The position numbers were made by a program, and so were the translations under genes. Below the pieces are notes generated by a model. That model ran no database searches. It saw only the letters and a program-made list of their open reading frames with translations, and was not told the DNA's origin. A stretch of 64,000 nucleotides of DNA from an uncultured Acetatifactor sp. (lineage in GTDB: Bacteria > Bacillota > Clostridia > Lachnospirales > Lachnospiraceae), in assembly GCA_934402375.1 (NCBI GenBank), contig CAKRUB010000002.1:214793-278792 (forward strand). The letters run 5' to 3'. Positions 1 through 7,805 of this stretch are shown here, one piece after another; positions within the stretch are counted from its first letter, which is position 1; each line of letters begins with the position of its first letter.

Positions 1-2
1 AT

Positions 3-476
3 AAGAGCAGCCGTCTCTGCGCGACCATGAATGTCTATGGGGCGCTGCGCACCGACAGCCCTTACAAGGCGGAGGACAGAGTGCACGGAAGAGTATATGA
101 GCTGAGCGACAATTTCGGTGCATTTGTGGCGGTGGACAATCTGTATTCCGGACTCATACCCAAGAAGGAGCTGTACGGCGATATACAGCCGGGAACGGAT
201 ATTGAGGCGAGGGTTCTTAGGGTGAGGGAGGACGGAAAGCTCGACCTCAGTGTCCGGGAGAAGGCGTATCTTCAGATGGATGCAGATGCGGAGAAAATCT
301 TAAAGCTGCTGGACAGCTATGAAGGTGCGCTCCCGTTCAGCGACAAGGCGGCGCCGGAGGTCATTAAACACGAGACAGGTATGAGCAAGAATGAGTTCAA
401 GCGCGCGGTTGGAAGGCTGTTAAAGCAGGGTAAGGTTGAGATCGGGGAGAGGACGATCCGGAGAGTGAATTCTTAA
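3..476 (+). CDS. cvfB: CvfB-like S1 RNA-binding protein, 3' part
   Basis: This is the carboxy-terminal part of a CvfB/YitL-type RNA-binding protein. The frame is open from base 3 without a stop, so the gene begins left of the window and the ATG at 27 is internal. The visible part holds one S1-like OB-fold module (GRVYELSDNFGAFVAV, ending near LDLSVREKAY) followed by a winged-helix-like tail (EFKRAVGRLLKQGKVEI), the order seen at the end of CvfB proteins. Family members bind RNA in the cytoplasm and affect expression of surface and virulence factors in staphylococci; the role here is inferred only from the family. The stop codon lies inside a 14-base palindrome. Confidence 0.8.
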   Translation, partial: KSSRLCATMNVYGALRTDSPYKAEDRVHGRVYELSDNFGAFVAVDNLYSGLIPKKELYGDIQPGTDIEARVLRVREDGKLDLSVREKAYLQMDADAEKILKLLDSYEGALPFSDKAAPEVIKHETGMSKNEFKRAVGRLLKQGKVEIGERTIRRVNS

Positions 477-481
477 GAATT
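468..481. repeat. 14-base perfect palindrome at the cvfB stop codon
   Basis: AATTCTTAAGAATT is perfectly self-complementary and contains the TAA stop. It has no loop and no T tract, so it is a weak terminator candidate; a binding site for a dimeric protein is as likely. Confidence 0.35.
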
Positions 482-500
482 TGAAAATTTGGCTTCTATT

Positions 501-529
501 ATAGAAAAATGAGAAAAAAGTGATAAAAT
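501..529 (+). promoter_or_regulatory. Possible extended -10 promoter for the YjfB-like gene
   Basis: TGATAAAAT at 521-529 fits an extended -10 (TGnTATAAT-like). The matching -35 position (501-506) is poor. It lies 30 bases before the ATG at 559, a suitable distance for a short leader. No sigma-D (flagellar) promoter pattern was recognised. Confidence 0.35.
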
Positions 530-558
530 GGAGATGACAGAAGAAAGGGGGCGGCGAT

Positions 559-750
559 ATGGATATTGCAGGTGTTTCCATAGCTTTGTCGGATTATTCT
601 ACGAAATCCCAGGTCGGGATGGCGGTGCTCAGCAAAGCCATAGACAATACAGAGGAGCTGGGCGAAGGGCTGGTTAAAATACTGGATGCCGCAGCGATGG
701 AACAAAGTGTCAATCCCGGTGTCGGGGCGAATATTGATATCAGGATTTAA
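559..750 (+). CDS. YjfB-family putative motility protein
   Basis: This 63-residue protein matches the YjfB family of small putative motility proteins. Seen: the N-terminal MDIAGVSIALSDYSTKSQVG helix, the central VLSKAIDNTEELG helix and the family-typical ending with MEQSVNPGVGANIDIRI. There is no signal peptide or membrane segment. The start is supported by GAAAGGGGG about seven bases upstream. The gene is monocistronic: an extended -10 is in front and a hairpin with a T run follows. The molecular function of the family is not known; the association with motility is by family name and by the flagellar genes elsewhere in the window (flhO, flhP, yvyF). Confidence 0.8.
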   Translation: MDIAGVSIALSDYSTKSQVGMAVLSKAIDNTEELGEGLVKILDAAAMEQSVNPGVGANIDIRI

Positions 751-762
751 TGATGCGACCGA

Positions 763-796
763 AAAGCTGTCTGAAAGAAAACTCAGATGGCTTTTT
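763..796 (+). terminator. Rho-independent terminator after the YjfB-like gene
   Basis: A 12-base stem (763-774 with 783-794, two G-U pairs) with an 8-base loop is followed by five T, 13 bases after the stop codon. Confidence 0.7.
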
Positions 797-834
797 GTGA
801 AATTTCATAAAAACCTATTGCATTTCCGCTCATG

Positions 835-863
835 TTTTTGTAATATTTTTAGTATGGTATACT
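835..863 (+). promoter_or_regulatory. Extended -10 promoter for the PucR-type regulator and ftsEX operon
   Basis: TGGTATACT (855-863) is an extended -10 element. The -35 region at 17 bases upstream is only TTTTTG. It lies about 115 bases before the ATG at 978, leaving a long leader. No other promoter-like sequence was seen before 9346, so this may drive the whole operon. Confidence 0.5.
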
Positions 864-977
864 GGTCTTATTCTAAAACAGAAAGCGTCCGGATGGACAT
901 CTATACTGTGATTAAGAATTAAACATGGTATTGCAAACGCAAAATGGGGTTACATAAGCAAAGGAGCGGGGTTTTTT

Positions 978-2063
978 ATGATTTCAAATCAAATATTGCA
1001 GAATACGATTGACGGGTTAAAGGGTATAGCACGGGTGGAACTCTGTGTCATGGATATAGACGGCAAGGAGGTTGCGTCCACGACAGAAATGGGCACCAGC
1101 CCTAAGGCAGCTGTGGAGTTTGCAACATCACCGGCGGATTCACAGGAGATTCAAGGATATCAGTATTTCAAGATATTTGATGAGCAGCAGCTGGAATATG
1201 TTCTGGTTGCGGGCGGCACGGGCGAGGATGTCTATATGATCGGCAAGCTGGCTGCATTCCAGATTCAGAACCTTCTTGTGGCATACAAGGAGAGATTTGA
1301 TAAGGATAATTTTATCAAGAATCTGCTGCTGGATAATTTGCTGCTTGTAGATATTTACAGCCGTTCCAAGAAGCTGCATATACAGACGGATGTACCCCGT
1401 GTTGTCATGATTATAGAATCAGGAAACGGCAGGGATAACAATGCCCTGGAGCTGGCAAGGACGCATTTCGGCGCGAACAGCAAGGATTTTGTCACGGCGG
1501 TTGACGAAAATAATGTGATTGTGGTGCGGGAACTGTCCGAGACAGATGCGGCGAAGGAAATAGACAAGACGGCGAGAGTGCTTGAGCAGTATCTACAGAA
1601 GGAAGGCATCAAGGACATCAGGATCGCTTACGGAACCGTTGTACAGGAGATCAAGGAAGTCAGCCGTTCCTATAAGGAAGCAAAGATGGCACTGGATGTT
1701 GGAAAGATATTCTTTGACGAGAGAGACATTGTCGCATACAGCGAGCTGGGCATTGGACGGTTGATCTATCAGCTGCCGATTCCGCTTTGCAAAATGTTTA
1801 TCCGCGAGATATTTGACGGTAAGAGCCCCGATGAATTTGATGAAGAGACACTTGCCACCATCTATAAGTTTTTTGAAAACAGCCTGAACGTGTCCGAGAC
1901 TTCCAGACAACTGTTTATTCACAGAAACACGCTGGTCTATCGTCTGGATAAGCTTCAGAAGAGCACAGGTCTTGATCTGCGCGTGTTTGAGGACGCTATT
2001 ACCTTTAAGATTGCCCTGATGGTGGTAAAATATATGAGATACATGGAGAATACGGATTTTTAA
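978..2063 (+). CDS. PucR/CdaR-family helix-turn-helix regulator
   Basis: A 361-residue cytoplasmic transcription regulator. The N-terminal third (about 1-110) is a sensory-like region, the middle (about 130-270) has the weak GGDEF-like fold typical of CdaR/PucR regulators, and the C-terminus carries the PucR-type HTH (about 302-335: SLNVSETSRQLFIHRNTLVY, then RLDKLQKSTG). CdaR relatives respond to sugar diacids, PucR to purines; the ligand here cannot be read from sequence. The start has AAGGAG eleven bases upstream. It is 17 bases from ftsE, so it probably heads the ftsEX operon, a neighbourhood that suggests regulation tied to growth or envelope state. Confidence 0.85.
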   Translation: MISNQILQNTIDGLKGIARVELCVMDIDGKEVASTTEMGTSPKAAVEFATSPADSQEIQGYQYFKIFDEQQLEYVLVAGGTGEDVYMIGKLAAFQIQNLLVAYKERFDKDNFIKNLLLDNLLLVDIYSRSKKLHIQTDVPRVVMIIESGNGRDNNALELARTHFGANSKDFVTAVDENNVIVVRELSETDAAKEIDKTARVLEQYLQKEGIKDIRIAYGTVVQEIKEVSRSYKEAKMALDVGKIFFDERDIVAYSELGIGRLIYQLPIPLCKMFIREIFDGKSPDEFDEETLATIYKFFENSLNVSETSRQLFIHRNTLVYRLDKLQKSTGLDLRVFEDAITFKIALMVVKYMRYMENTDF

Positions 2064-2080
2064 GGGAAACGAGGATTGTT

Positions 2081-2824
2081 ATGGCAAATAAGGAACTGCT
2101 GAAGAAGAAAAGGGAGAAGCTGATCGAGGAGAAGGGTGTTATTTACCTCGACAATGTGAGCAAGGTGTATTCCTCCGGCTCTCCCGCGCTGAATGATATC
2201 ACCCTCAGCATCGGGAGGGGCGAGTTTGTGTTTATTGTGGGAGACAGCGGCTCCGGAAAATCCACACTGATCAAACTTCTGCTGCGGGAGCTCACTGCTA
2301 CCAGCGGCAGTGTTTATGTTATGGGAAACGATCTTGCAAAGCTGAAGCACAGACAGGTTCCGAAGTTTCGGAGAAACCTCGGTGTTGTGTTTCAGGATTT
2401 CCGTCTGCTGAACGACAGGAATGTTTATGAGAATGTTGCGTTTGCGCAGAGAATCGTGGAAACCCCCGCAAATGAAATCCGCAGGAATGTTCCTGCGATT
2501 CTGGCGACGGTGGGGCTTGCGGGAAAATATAAGGCGAAGACCAAGCAGCTTTCCGGAGGAGAACAGCAGAGAGTGGCGCTTGCCAGAGCATTGGTGAACA
2601 CACCCTCCATTCTGCTGGCAGATGAGCCGACCGGAAATCTGGATCCGAAGAATTCATGGGAGATCATGAAGCTGCTGGAGGAGATCAACGAGAACGGTAC
2701 GACGGTGGTTGTCGTGACACATAACAGAGAGATTGTCAATGCCATGCGTAAGCGTGTCGTTACGATGAAGATGGGCGTGATCGTCAGCGACGAGGAGGGA
2801 GGCGAATACATCGATGAAGATTAG
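2081..2824 (+). CDS. ftsE: FtsE, ATPase of the cell-division FtsEX complex
   Basis: FtsE is the cytoplasmic ABC ATPase that pairs with FtsX and drives septal peptidoglycan hydrolases by conformational change. Seen: Walker A GDSGSGKST (54-62), Q-loop VVFQDFRLL, signature LSGGEQQ (157-163), Walker B ILLADEPTGNLD (177-188) and the H-loop VVTHN. At 247 residues it is longer than typical FtsE because of a Lys/Glu-rich N-terminal extension of about 18 residues (MANKELLKKKREKLIEEKG). GAGG lies seven bases before the start. It overlaps ftsX by 11 bases, which indicates translational coupling. Confidence 0.97.
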   Translation: MANKELLKKKREKLIEEKGVIYLDNVSKVYSSGSPALNDITLSIGRGEFVFIVGDSGSGKSTLIKLLLRELTATSGSVYVMGNDLAKLKHRQVPKFRRNLGVVFQDFRLLNDRNVYENVAFAQRIVETPANEIRRNVPAILATVGLAGKYKAKTKQLSGGEQQRVALARALVNTPSILLADEPTGNLDPKNSWEIMKLLEEINENGTTVVVVTHNREIVNAMRKRVVTMKMGVIVSDEEGGEYIDED

Positions 2825-3749
2825 TACATTGCTTTATACGATCAAGCAGGGATTCGCCAACATTTTCCGGAATAAATGGTATTCGCTGGCGTCGATTGCC
2901 ACGATTTCGGCATGTCTGTTCCTGTTTGGCATTTTCTATGCCATTGTTGCGAATTTTCAGAGCATCGTAATGAAGGCGGAGGAGGGTGTCTCCGTCACGG
3001 TGTTTTTTCATAATGATTACGATAAATGCGAATCCCATGCCGAAAATCAGGTTCCCACGGAACAGCGCATTGCGGAGATCGGACAGAAGATTTCCGAGAG
3101 AATTGAAGTCTCAGACGTGGTTTACATTTCGGATGATGAAGCATGGGCGAATTTCGCCTCCGATTATTACGGCGAAAATTATGCAGACGGATTCCCTGAG
3201 AATCCTCTTGCGGGGGAATATAGCTATGAGATCTATCTCAGCGATGTCTCCATGCAGGACGCCCTTGTAAACTGGCTTCAGTCGATACCGGAGGTGCGCA
3301 AGGTGAACTTCTCCGAGGTGACGGCGGACACGCTCAGCGGTGTGAACCTTCTGATCGCCTATGTCTCGGTGGGCATTATTATCATTTTGCTTGCGGTAAG
3401 TATCTTCCTGATCAGCAACACGGTTGCAGTCGGCATTTCCGTCCGTTCGACAGAGATCAATATCATGAAGTACATCGGAGCGACCGATTTCTTTGTGAGG
3501 GCGCCCTTTGTGCTGGAGGGTATTCTGATCGGACTGCTGGGGGCTGCAATCCCGCTCGGACTGATCCATACGCTTTACAACTATGCCCTGAATTACATTG
3601 TGGAGCGTTTTTCCATTCTCAGCAATTTCCTGAATTTCCTGACGGTAGAGCAGGTTTTCGGCGTTCTTACGCCTGTATCGCTTATCATGGGTATGGGAAT
3701 CGGATTTTTGGGAAGTATTTCAACGGTCAAAAAGCATTTGCATGTATAG
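2814..3749 (+). CDS. ftsX: FtsX, membrane subunit of FtsEX
   Basis: The FtsX permease-like subunit, 311 residues. Seen: a short cytoplasmic N-terminus (IKQGFANIFRNKWYSLASIA), a first membrane helix at about 22-45, a large extracytoplasmic loop (about 46-180) and three C-terminal membrane helices with the FtsX-type motif STEINIMKYIGATDFFVRAP. The outer loop is the part that contacts the cognate hydrolase or its activator in known systems. The start overlaps ftsE and has GAGGAGGGAGG just upstream. The next gene is a coiled-coil M23 hydrolase, the expected partner. Confidence 0.97.
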   Translation: MKISTLLYTIKQGFANIFRNKWYSLASIATISACLFLFGIFYAIVANFQSIVMKAEEGVSVTVFFHNDYDKCESHAENQVPTEQRIAEIGQKISERIEVSDVVYISDDEAWANFASDYYGENYADGFPENPLAGEYSYEIYLSDVSMQDALVNWLQSIPEVRKVNFSEVTADTLSGVNLLIAYVSVGIIIILLAVSIFLISNTVAVGISVRSTEINIMKYIGATDFFVRAPFVLEGILIGLLGAAIPLGLIHTLYNYALNYIVERFSILSNFLNFLTVEQVFGVLTPVSLIMGMGIGFLGSISTVKKHLHV

Positions 3750-3759
3750 ACAGGAGAGT

Positions 3760-4998
3760 ATGAGAAAGAACAGTATAAAGAAGTGCCTGCTGGTTCTGAC
3801 GGTGCTGGGGCTGGTTCTCCTGTCGGATTCTGCGGCGCAGGAAGCATCCGCGCTGACGCTTTCGTCCATCACTTCCGACAGCATCAAGGAGAAAGAGGAG
3901 CAGATACGACAGGCACAGAATGAGAAGAATTCCCTGCAGAACGGTCTGAGCAATCTGCAGAACATCAAGAAGGATCTGGAGACCCAGCGTTCCAACCTCA
4001 AGAATTACGTCGCCCAGCTGGATCAGAACCTTGCCCAGATTGAGGCAAATATCGCGGATCTGCAGGAGAGGATTACTGCCAAGGAAGCGGAGATCGTCCA
4101 GACGGAGAGCGAGCTGGAGACTGCGTTGGAAAACGAAGAAACGCAGAAAGAATCCATGATTTCACGCATAAGAATGGTATATGAGACCGGCAACCCGCAG
4201 ATGATAGATATGCTGTTGGAGTCGGCTGGATTTGGCGATTTCCTGAACAAAGCAGACTATGTGGAGAGAACCATTTCGTATGACCGCAAGAGGTGGCAGG
4301 ACTACAAGATGGTTCGTGAGTATGTCGAGCTGTGCAAGCAGGAGCTGGAACTGGAAAAGGAGATTCTGGACGAGGCGAAAGCCGGCGTGGAGGAGGAGCA
4401 GAGGAATCTCGAGGCTCTGATCCAGCAGAAGAATCAGGATATCCGTGATTATGAGACGGACATCAACAATAAAGAAAAAGCAATAAAAGAGTATGAAGAG
4501 GAAATTAAGGCACAGGAGGAAGAGATTACCTCACTTGAAAACCTGATTGCCGAGGAAAAGAAGAGAATTCTGGCGAGCAGCGGTGTGGTGCTGACTTATG
4601 ACGGCGGTACATTTACTTTCCCGCTCGCATCCTATACAAGGGTTTCTGATGACTATGGAATGAGGATTCATCCGACACTGGGTGTGGAACAATTCCATAA
4701 CGGCGTTGATTTTGCTTCACCGAAGGGAACTGCCATTTATGCTGCTTATGACGGGACGGTGGTTGCAGCTGCTTACAGCGCAACGATGGGAAATTATATC
4801 ATGATTGATCACGGCTCCGGTCTTTACACGATCTACATGCACGCGTCCGCGCTCTATGTGGAAAAGGATGAGATTGTGGTTCGGGGAGAGAAGATCGCCG
4901 CGGTCGGGAGTACCGGGCGCTCGACAGGAAATCATCTTCATTTCAGTGTCAGACTGAATGGAGCATATACATCACCATGGAATTACATCAGTAAATAG
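3760..4998 (+). CDS. Secreted coiled-coil M23 peptidoglycan hydrolase, probable FtsEX partner
   Basis: An EnvC-like murein hydrolase or hydrolase activator of 412 residues. Seen: a signal peptide (MRKNSIKKCLLVLTVLGLVL then SDSAAQEASA), a long coiled coil (about 40-280) rich in Glu, Gln and Lys, and a C-terminal LytM/M23 domain (about 295-412). Zinc ligands are kept: HNGVD (H313, D317) and HLH (H392, H394), so unlike E. coli EnvC it looks catalytically active. ATG 3760 is preferred over ATG 3742 because AGGAG precedes it and 3742 lies inside ftsX without a ribosome site. Placement right after ftsX suggests that FtsEX gates it at the septum, a role played by PcsB or CwlO in other Firmicutes. 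Confidence 0.9.
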   Translation: MRKNSIKKCLLVLTVLGLVLLSDSAAQEASALTLSSITSDSIKEKEEQIRQAQNEKNSLQNGLSNLQNIKKDLETQRSNLKNYVAQLDQNLAQIEANIADLQERITAKEAEIVQTESELETALENEETQKESMISRIRMVYETGNPQMIDMLLESAGFGDFLNKADYVERTISYDRKRWQDYKMVREYVELCKQELELEKEILDEAKAGVEEEQRNLEALIQQKNQDIRDYETDINNKEKAIKEYEEEIKAQEEEITSLENLIAEEKKRILASSGVVLTYDGGTFTFPLASYTRVSDDYGMRIHPTLGVEQFHNGVDFASPKGTAIYAAYDGTVVAAAYSATMGNYIMIDHGSGLYTIYMHASALYVEKDEIVVRGEKIAAVGSTGRSTGNHLHFSVRLNGAYTSPWNYISK

Positions 4999-5006
4999 GA
5001 GGCACT

Positions 5007-6317
5007 ATGGACGAGAATCAGAATTATTTCAACCATTTGAACAATGGACCGGCACCACAGCCGCCGAAGGAGCAGAAGGGCAGCGGAAAGGCACTGTTTT
5101 TCGGTGGAATGATTGTAGGACTGGCGGCAACCTTACTGGTTGTCGGTATTGTCTATCTGGGGATTGGTATTCAGAATTCAATCGCGCAGAATGGGAGCAG
5201 TTCTAACAGTGTGGAGCTGGACGAAAGCTCAGCGGTTAATTCCAACACAATAGCGAAGCTGCAGGCGCTGGAACAGACGATTGATAAGTATTATTATCTG
5301 GATGAGGTGAGCAACGAGGAGATGCAGGACGGCATCTATAAGGGGCTTCTTGATTCCCTGGGAGATCCGTATTCGGAATATTATACGCCTGAGGAACTGG
5401 ATGCGTTGTTGGAGCAGTCGGAGGGCGTCTACTACGGGATCGGCGCATATGTCAGTCTGGATACAGAGAAGAATCTTCCAAAAATCAGCGGCGTGATGAA
5501 GGGTTCTCCGGCGGTGGAGGCTGATCTCCGGGCGAATGATCTGATTTATGAGGTAGACGGAGTATCGACCTACGGGCTGACGCTGAACGAGGCGGTTTCG
5601 CTGATAAAGGGTGAAGAAGGCACGGAGGTCACGCTTACATTGATCCGGGACGGAGAGAGCGATTACCTTGAGGTTACTCTGATCAGACGGAGAGTGGAAG
5701 CGCCTACTGTAGATTATACGATGCTGGATGGCAGAATCGGGTATATTCAGGTTACGGAGTTTGACTCTGTGACGGTAAACCAGTTCGCTGAAGCACTTTC
5801 CACGGTAAAGAATTCTGCGGCGCGGGGAATCATTCTTGACCTGAGAGGTAATCCGGGTGGAAATCTGGACGCAGTTGTGGATATGTGTAATATGATCCTG
5901 CCGGAGGGCATGATTGTTTACACGGAGGATAAGTATGGAAACAGGGAGGAATATACCAGCGACGGAGAGAATGAATTGCAGCTGCCGCTCGTTGTTCTTG
6001 CCGATATGAATTCTGCCAGCGCGGCGGAGATCATGGCGGGTGCGATCAAGGATCACGGCATCGGCACACTGGTTGGCACGACGACCTTCGGAAAGGGTAT
6101 CGTCCAGCAGATTATGTCCTTCCGCGACGGCTCTGCGATAAAGCTTACCATCAGCGCGTACTACACGCCGAACGGCAACAACATCCACGGCATTGGAATC
6201 GAGCCGGATGTGCTGTGCGAGTTTGACGGAGAGGCTTATTACGGCAGTGAGGATCGCCCGGACAACCAGCTTGAGAAGGCGAAGGAAGTTCTGGAGGAGC
6301 TGATCAGCAAGCAGTAA
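5007..6317 (+). CDS. ctpA: S41-family C-terminal processing protease (CtpA-like)
   Basis: A membrane-anchored serine protease of 436 residues. Seen: a short cytoplasmic tail, one membrane helix (about 29-54), a Ser/Asn linker, a PDZ domain (about 115-205) with the KGSPAVEADLRANDLIYEVD core, and the S41 catalytic domain. The catalytic dyad is intact: S338 in NSASAAEI and K363 in TFGKGIVQ, exactly 25 residues apart as in E. coli Prc. CtpA enzymes trim or degrade exported proteins from the C-terminus. AGGAGG lies four bases before the ATG, nine bases after the hydrolase stop. In several bacteria such proteases limit the level of wall hydrolases; the same logic would fit this operon but is inference. 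Confidence 0.93.
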   Translation: MDENQNYFNHLNNGPAPQPPKEQKGSGKALFFGGMIVGLAATLLVVGIVYLGIGIQNSIAQNGSSSNSVELDESSAVNSNTIAKLQALEQTIDKYYYLDEVSNEEMQDGIYKGLLDSLGDPYSEYYTPEELDALLEQSEGVYYGIGAYVSLDTEKNLPKISGVMKGSPAVEADLRANDLIYEVDGVSTYGLTLNEAVSLIKGEEGTEVTLTLIRDGESDYLEVTLIRRRVEAPTVDYTMLDGRIGYIQVTEFDSVTVNQFAEALSTVKNSAARGIILDLRGNPGGNLDAVVDMCNMILPEGMIVYTEDKYGNREEYTSDGENELQLPLVVLADMNSASAAEIMAGAIKDHGIGTLVGTTTFGKGIVQQIMSFRDGSAIKLTISAYYTPNGNNIHGIGIEPDVLCEFDGEAYYGSEDRPDNQLEKAKEVLEELISKQ

Positions 6318-6326
6318 GGAGCAGAG

Positions 6327-7805
6327 ATGAAGAAACAGGGATTGTCCTTTCTCAGACTGTTGCAGTATGTGATGTTTCTTTTCCTTGCGGTGATATGGCT
6401 TATCTGCATTACCGGGACTGCACATAATATTGTATGGTATAAGGAGCTGTTTGTGACGGCGGTGTGTCTGGCAGGGATTTTTGTGTTTTATCTTCTGCTG
6501 AAACGCATGGATAATTTTATACAGCGCCATGAGAAAAAACTGCTATGGATTTTCCTTGCAGTTTTTTCGGTGGCTCTGTATGCAGTTTCCGCTGTCTCCC
6601 GCAATACGCCCATGTACGACTATGCGGACATCTATCAGGCAGCTTATGCCCTTGCCTACGGCGGGGAGGTAGACTGGCATTATTTTGCTCTCTGGAGTAA
6701 TAATTTTCCGATCTTTCTATTGCTGGCGGGGGTGATGAAGGTGTGTGCCCTGCTGCGGCTTTCCGATCCTTTTTATGTGCTTTTAGGTATCAATGTCGCC
6801 CTGACAGTGTGGGGCGGGCGGTGCGTTTACCGTCTGGTTCGACATCATACGGGACAGGCGTTCTGGGCGTTTGGCGGCTTGTTACTGTACAGTGCGTTCC
6901 TGCCCTTGTGGAGCGGAACGAATTACTTTTACACGGATTCACTGAGCCTTGCCTTCGGTGTCTGGGCGTGGTGGAAGCTGTTGCAGCCGGGCGGAAAGTT
7001 CAGAAACAGCGTTTTTGCTGGAATTTTATGGGGAATCGGTTTTTCGATGAAGGCGACAGTTGCAATCTCGCTGGTCGCAGTGGTGGTCGTGAGCGTCCTG
7101 CTGCGGGAGAGAGCGTTGTTGTATAGGGCTGCGATTGCTTTTGTCGCGCTTTTGCTGTGCATTGGGGCTTGGACCGGCATCCGCAGCCGTTTTCCGAACT
7201 ATGAGCTGGAGCAGCAGTATAAAATGCCGCTGACCTACTGGCTTGCCATGGGTGTGCACGGCAATGGGAGCTATCCCGAGAACAGTGAATTTGCGGTAGA
7301 GTGTATGAACACCTTCGGATTACAGGGGAAGAAAGAGCTTGCTGCGGCGTATCTCTTTGAGCATCTGCCGGAGGCGTGGAGCGCCGGACATTTCGTGTCA
7401 AAGGCAAGATATAATTTTGCGTCCGGCAAGATGGGAGCATCGGAATTTAACCAGTATCCGGGCACCCTGATGTATGAATGCATGAATGATTACGGAGCCT
7501 ACGGCGGCTATTCCACAATGCTTGCCAGCGGCTATTTCTATGCACTGCTCCTGATAGGAATGTGCGGACAACTGCTCTCGGGGCGAAGAAATTCTGAGCA
7601 CAGGAAGGATTGCACCATTGAAATTGCGCAGTTTACGGTATTCGGTCTGTTTCTGTTCCTGATGCTGTGGGAGTCTAACAACCGCCAGCTGTACAATCAT
7701 ATTCCGTGGTACACTCTGTATGCGGTCTGCGGCGCATATGCGCTGGCACAGAAGCTTACAGACGGCAGGAACGCCGGAGAAAAGAGCGCGGGGGAAGAAG
7801 CATGA
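6327..7805 (+). CDS. GT-C-like multipass membrane protein (first of a pair)
   Basis: A 492-residue integral membrane protein with about 11 hydrophobic helices and no recognised soluble catalytic domain. The loop after the second or third helix carries an acidic motif (MYDYADIYQAA), the place where GT-C glycosyltransferases of the GT39/PMT type hold their catalytic Asp; a further loop has NYFYTDSLSLAFG. A larger outer loop (about 295-390) follows. I infer a polyprenyl-phosphate-sugar dependent transferase, but the substrate is unknown. It overlaps the next gene by four bases (ATGA), and both proteins share the topology and the NxWxAMG-like loop, so they are probably paralogs. Confidence 0.6.
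   Translation: MKKQGLSFLRLLQYVMFLFLAVIWLICITGTAHNIVWYKELFVTAVCLAGIFVFYLLLKRMDNFIQRHEKKLLWIFLAVFSVALYAVSAVSRNTPMYDYADIYQAAYALAYGGEVDWHYFALWSNNFPIFLLLAGVMKVCALLRLSDPFYVLLGINVALTVWGGRCVYRLVRHHTGQAFWAFGGLLLYSAFLPLWSGTNYFYTDSLSLAFGVWAWWKLLQPGGKFRNSVFAGILWGIGFSMKATVAISLVAVVVVSVLLRERALLYRAAIAFVALLLCIGAWTGIRSRFPNYELEQQYKMPLTYWLAMGVHGNGSYPENSEFAVECMNTFGLQGKKELAAAYLFEHLPEAWSAGHFVSKARYNFASGKMGASEFNQYPGTLMYECMNDYGAYGGYSTMLASGYFYALLLIGMCGQLLSGRRNSEHRKDCTIEIAQFTVFGLFLFLMLWESNNRQLYNHIPWYTLYAVCGAYALAQKLTDGRNAGEKSAGEEA

Noticed and set aside
686..922. Open frame of 78 codons after the YjfB-like gene
   Set aside because: It overlaps the YjfB-like gene, crosses a terminator and the next promoter, and lacks a ribosome site.
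5229..6530. Minus-strand open frame of 433 codons
   Set aside because: Antisense to the S41 protease with complete catalytic residues; no start signal.
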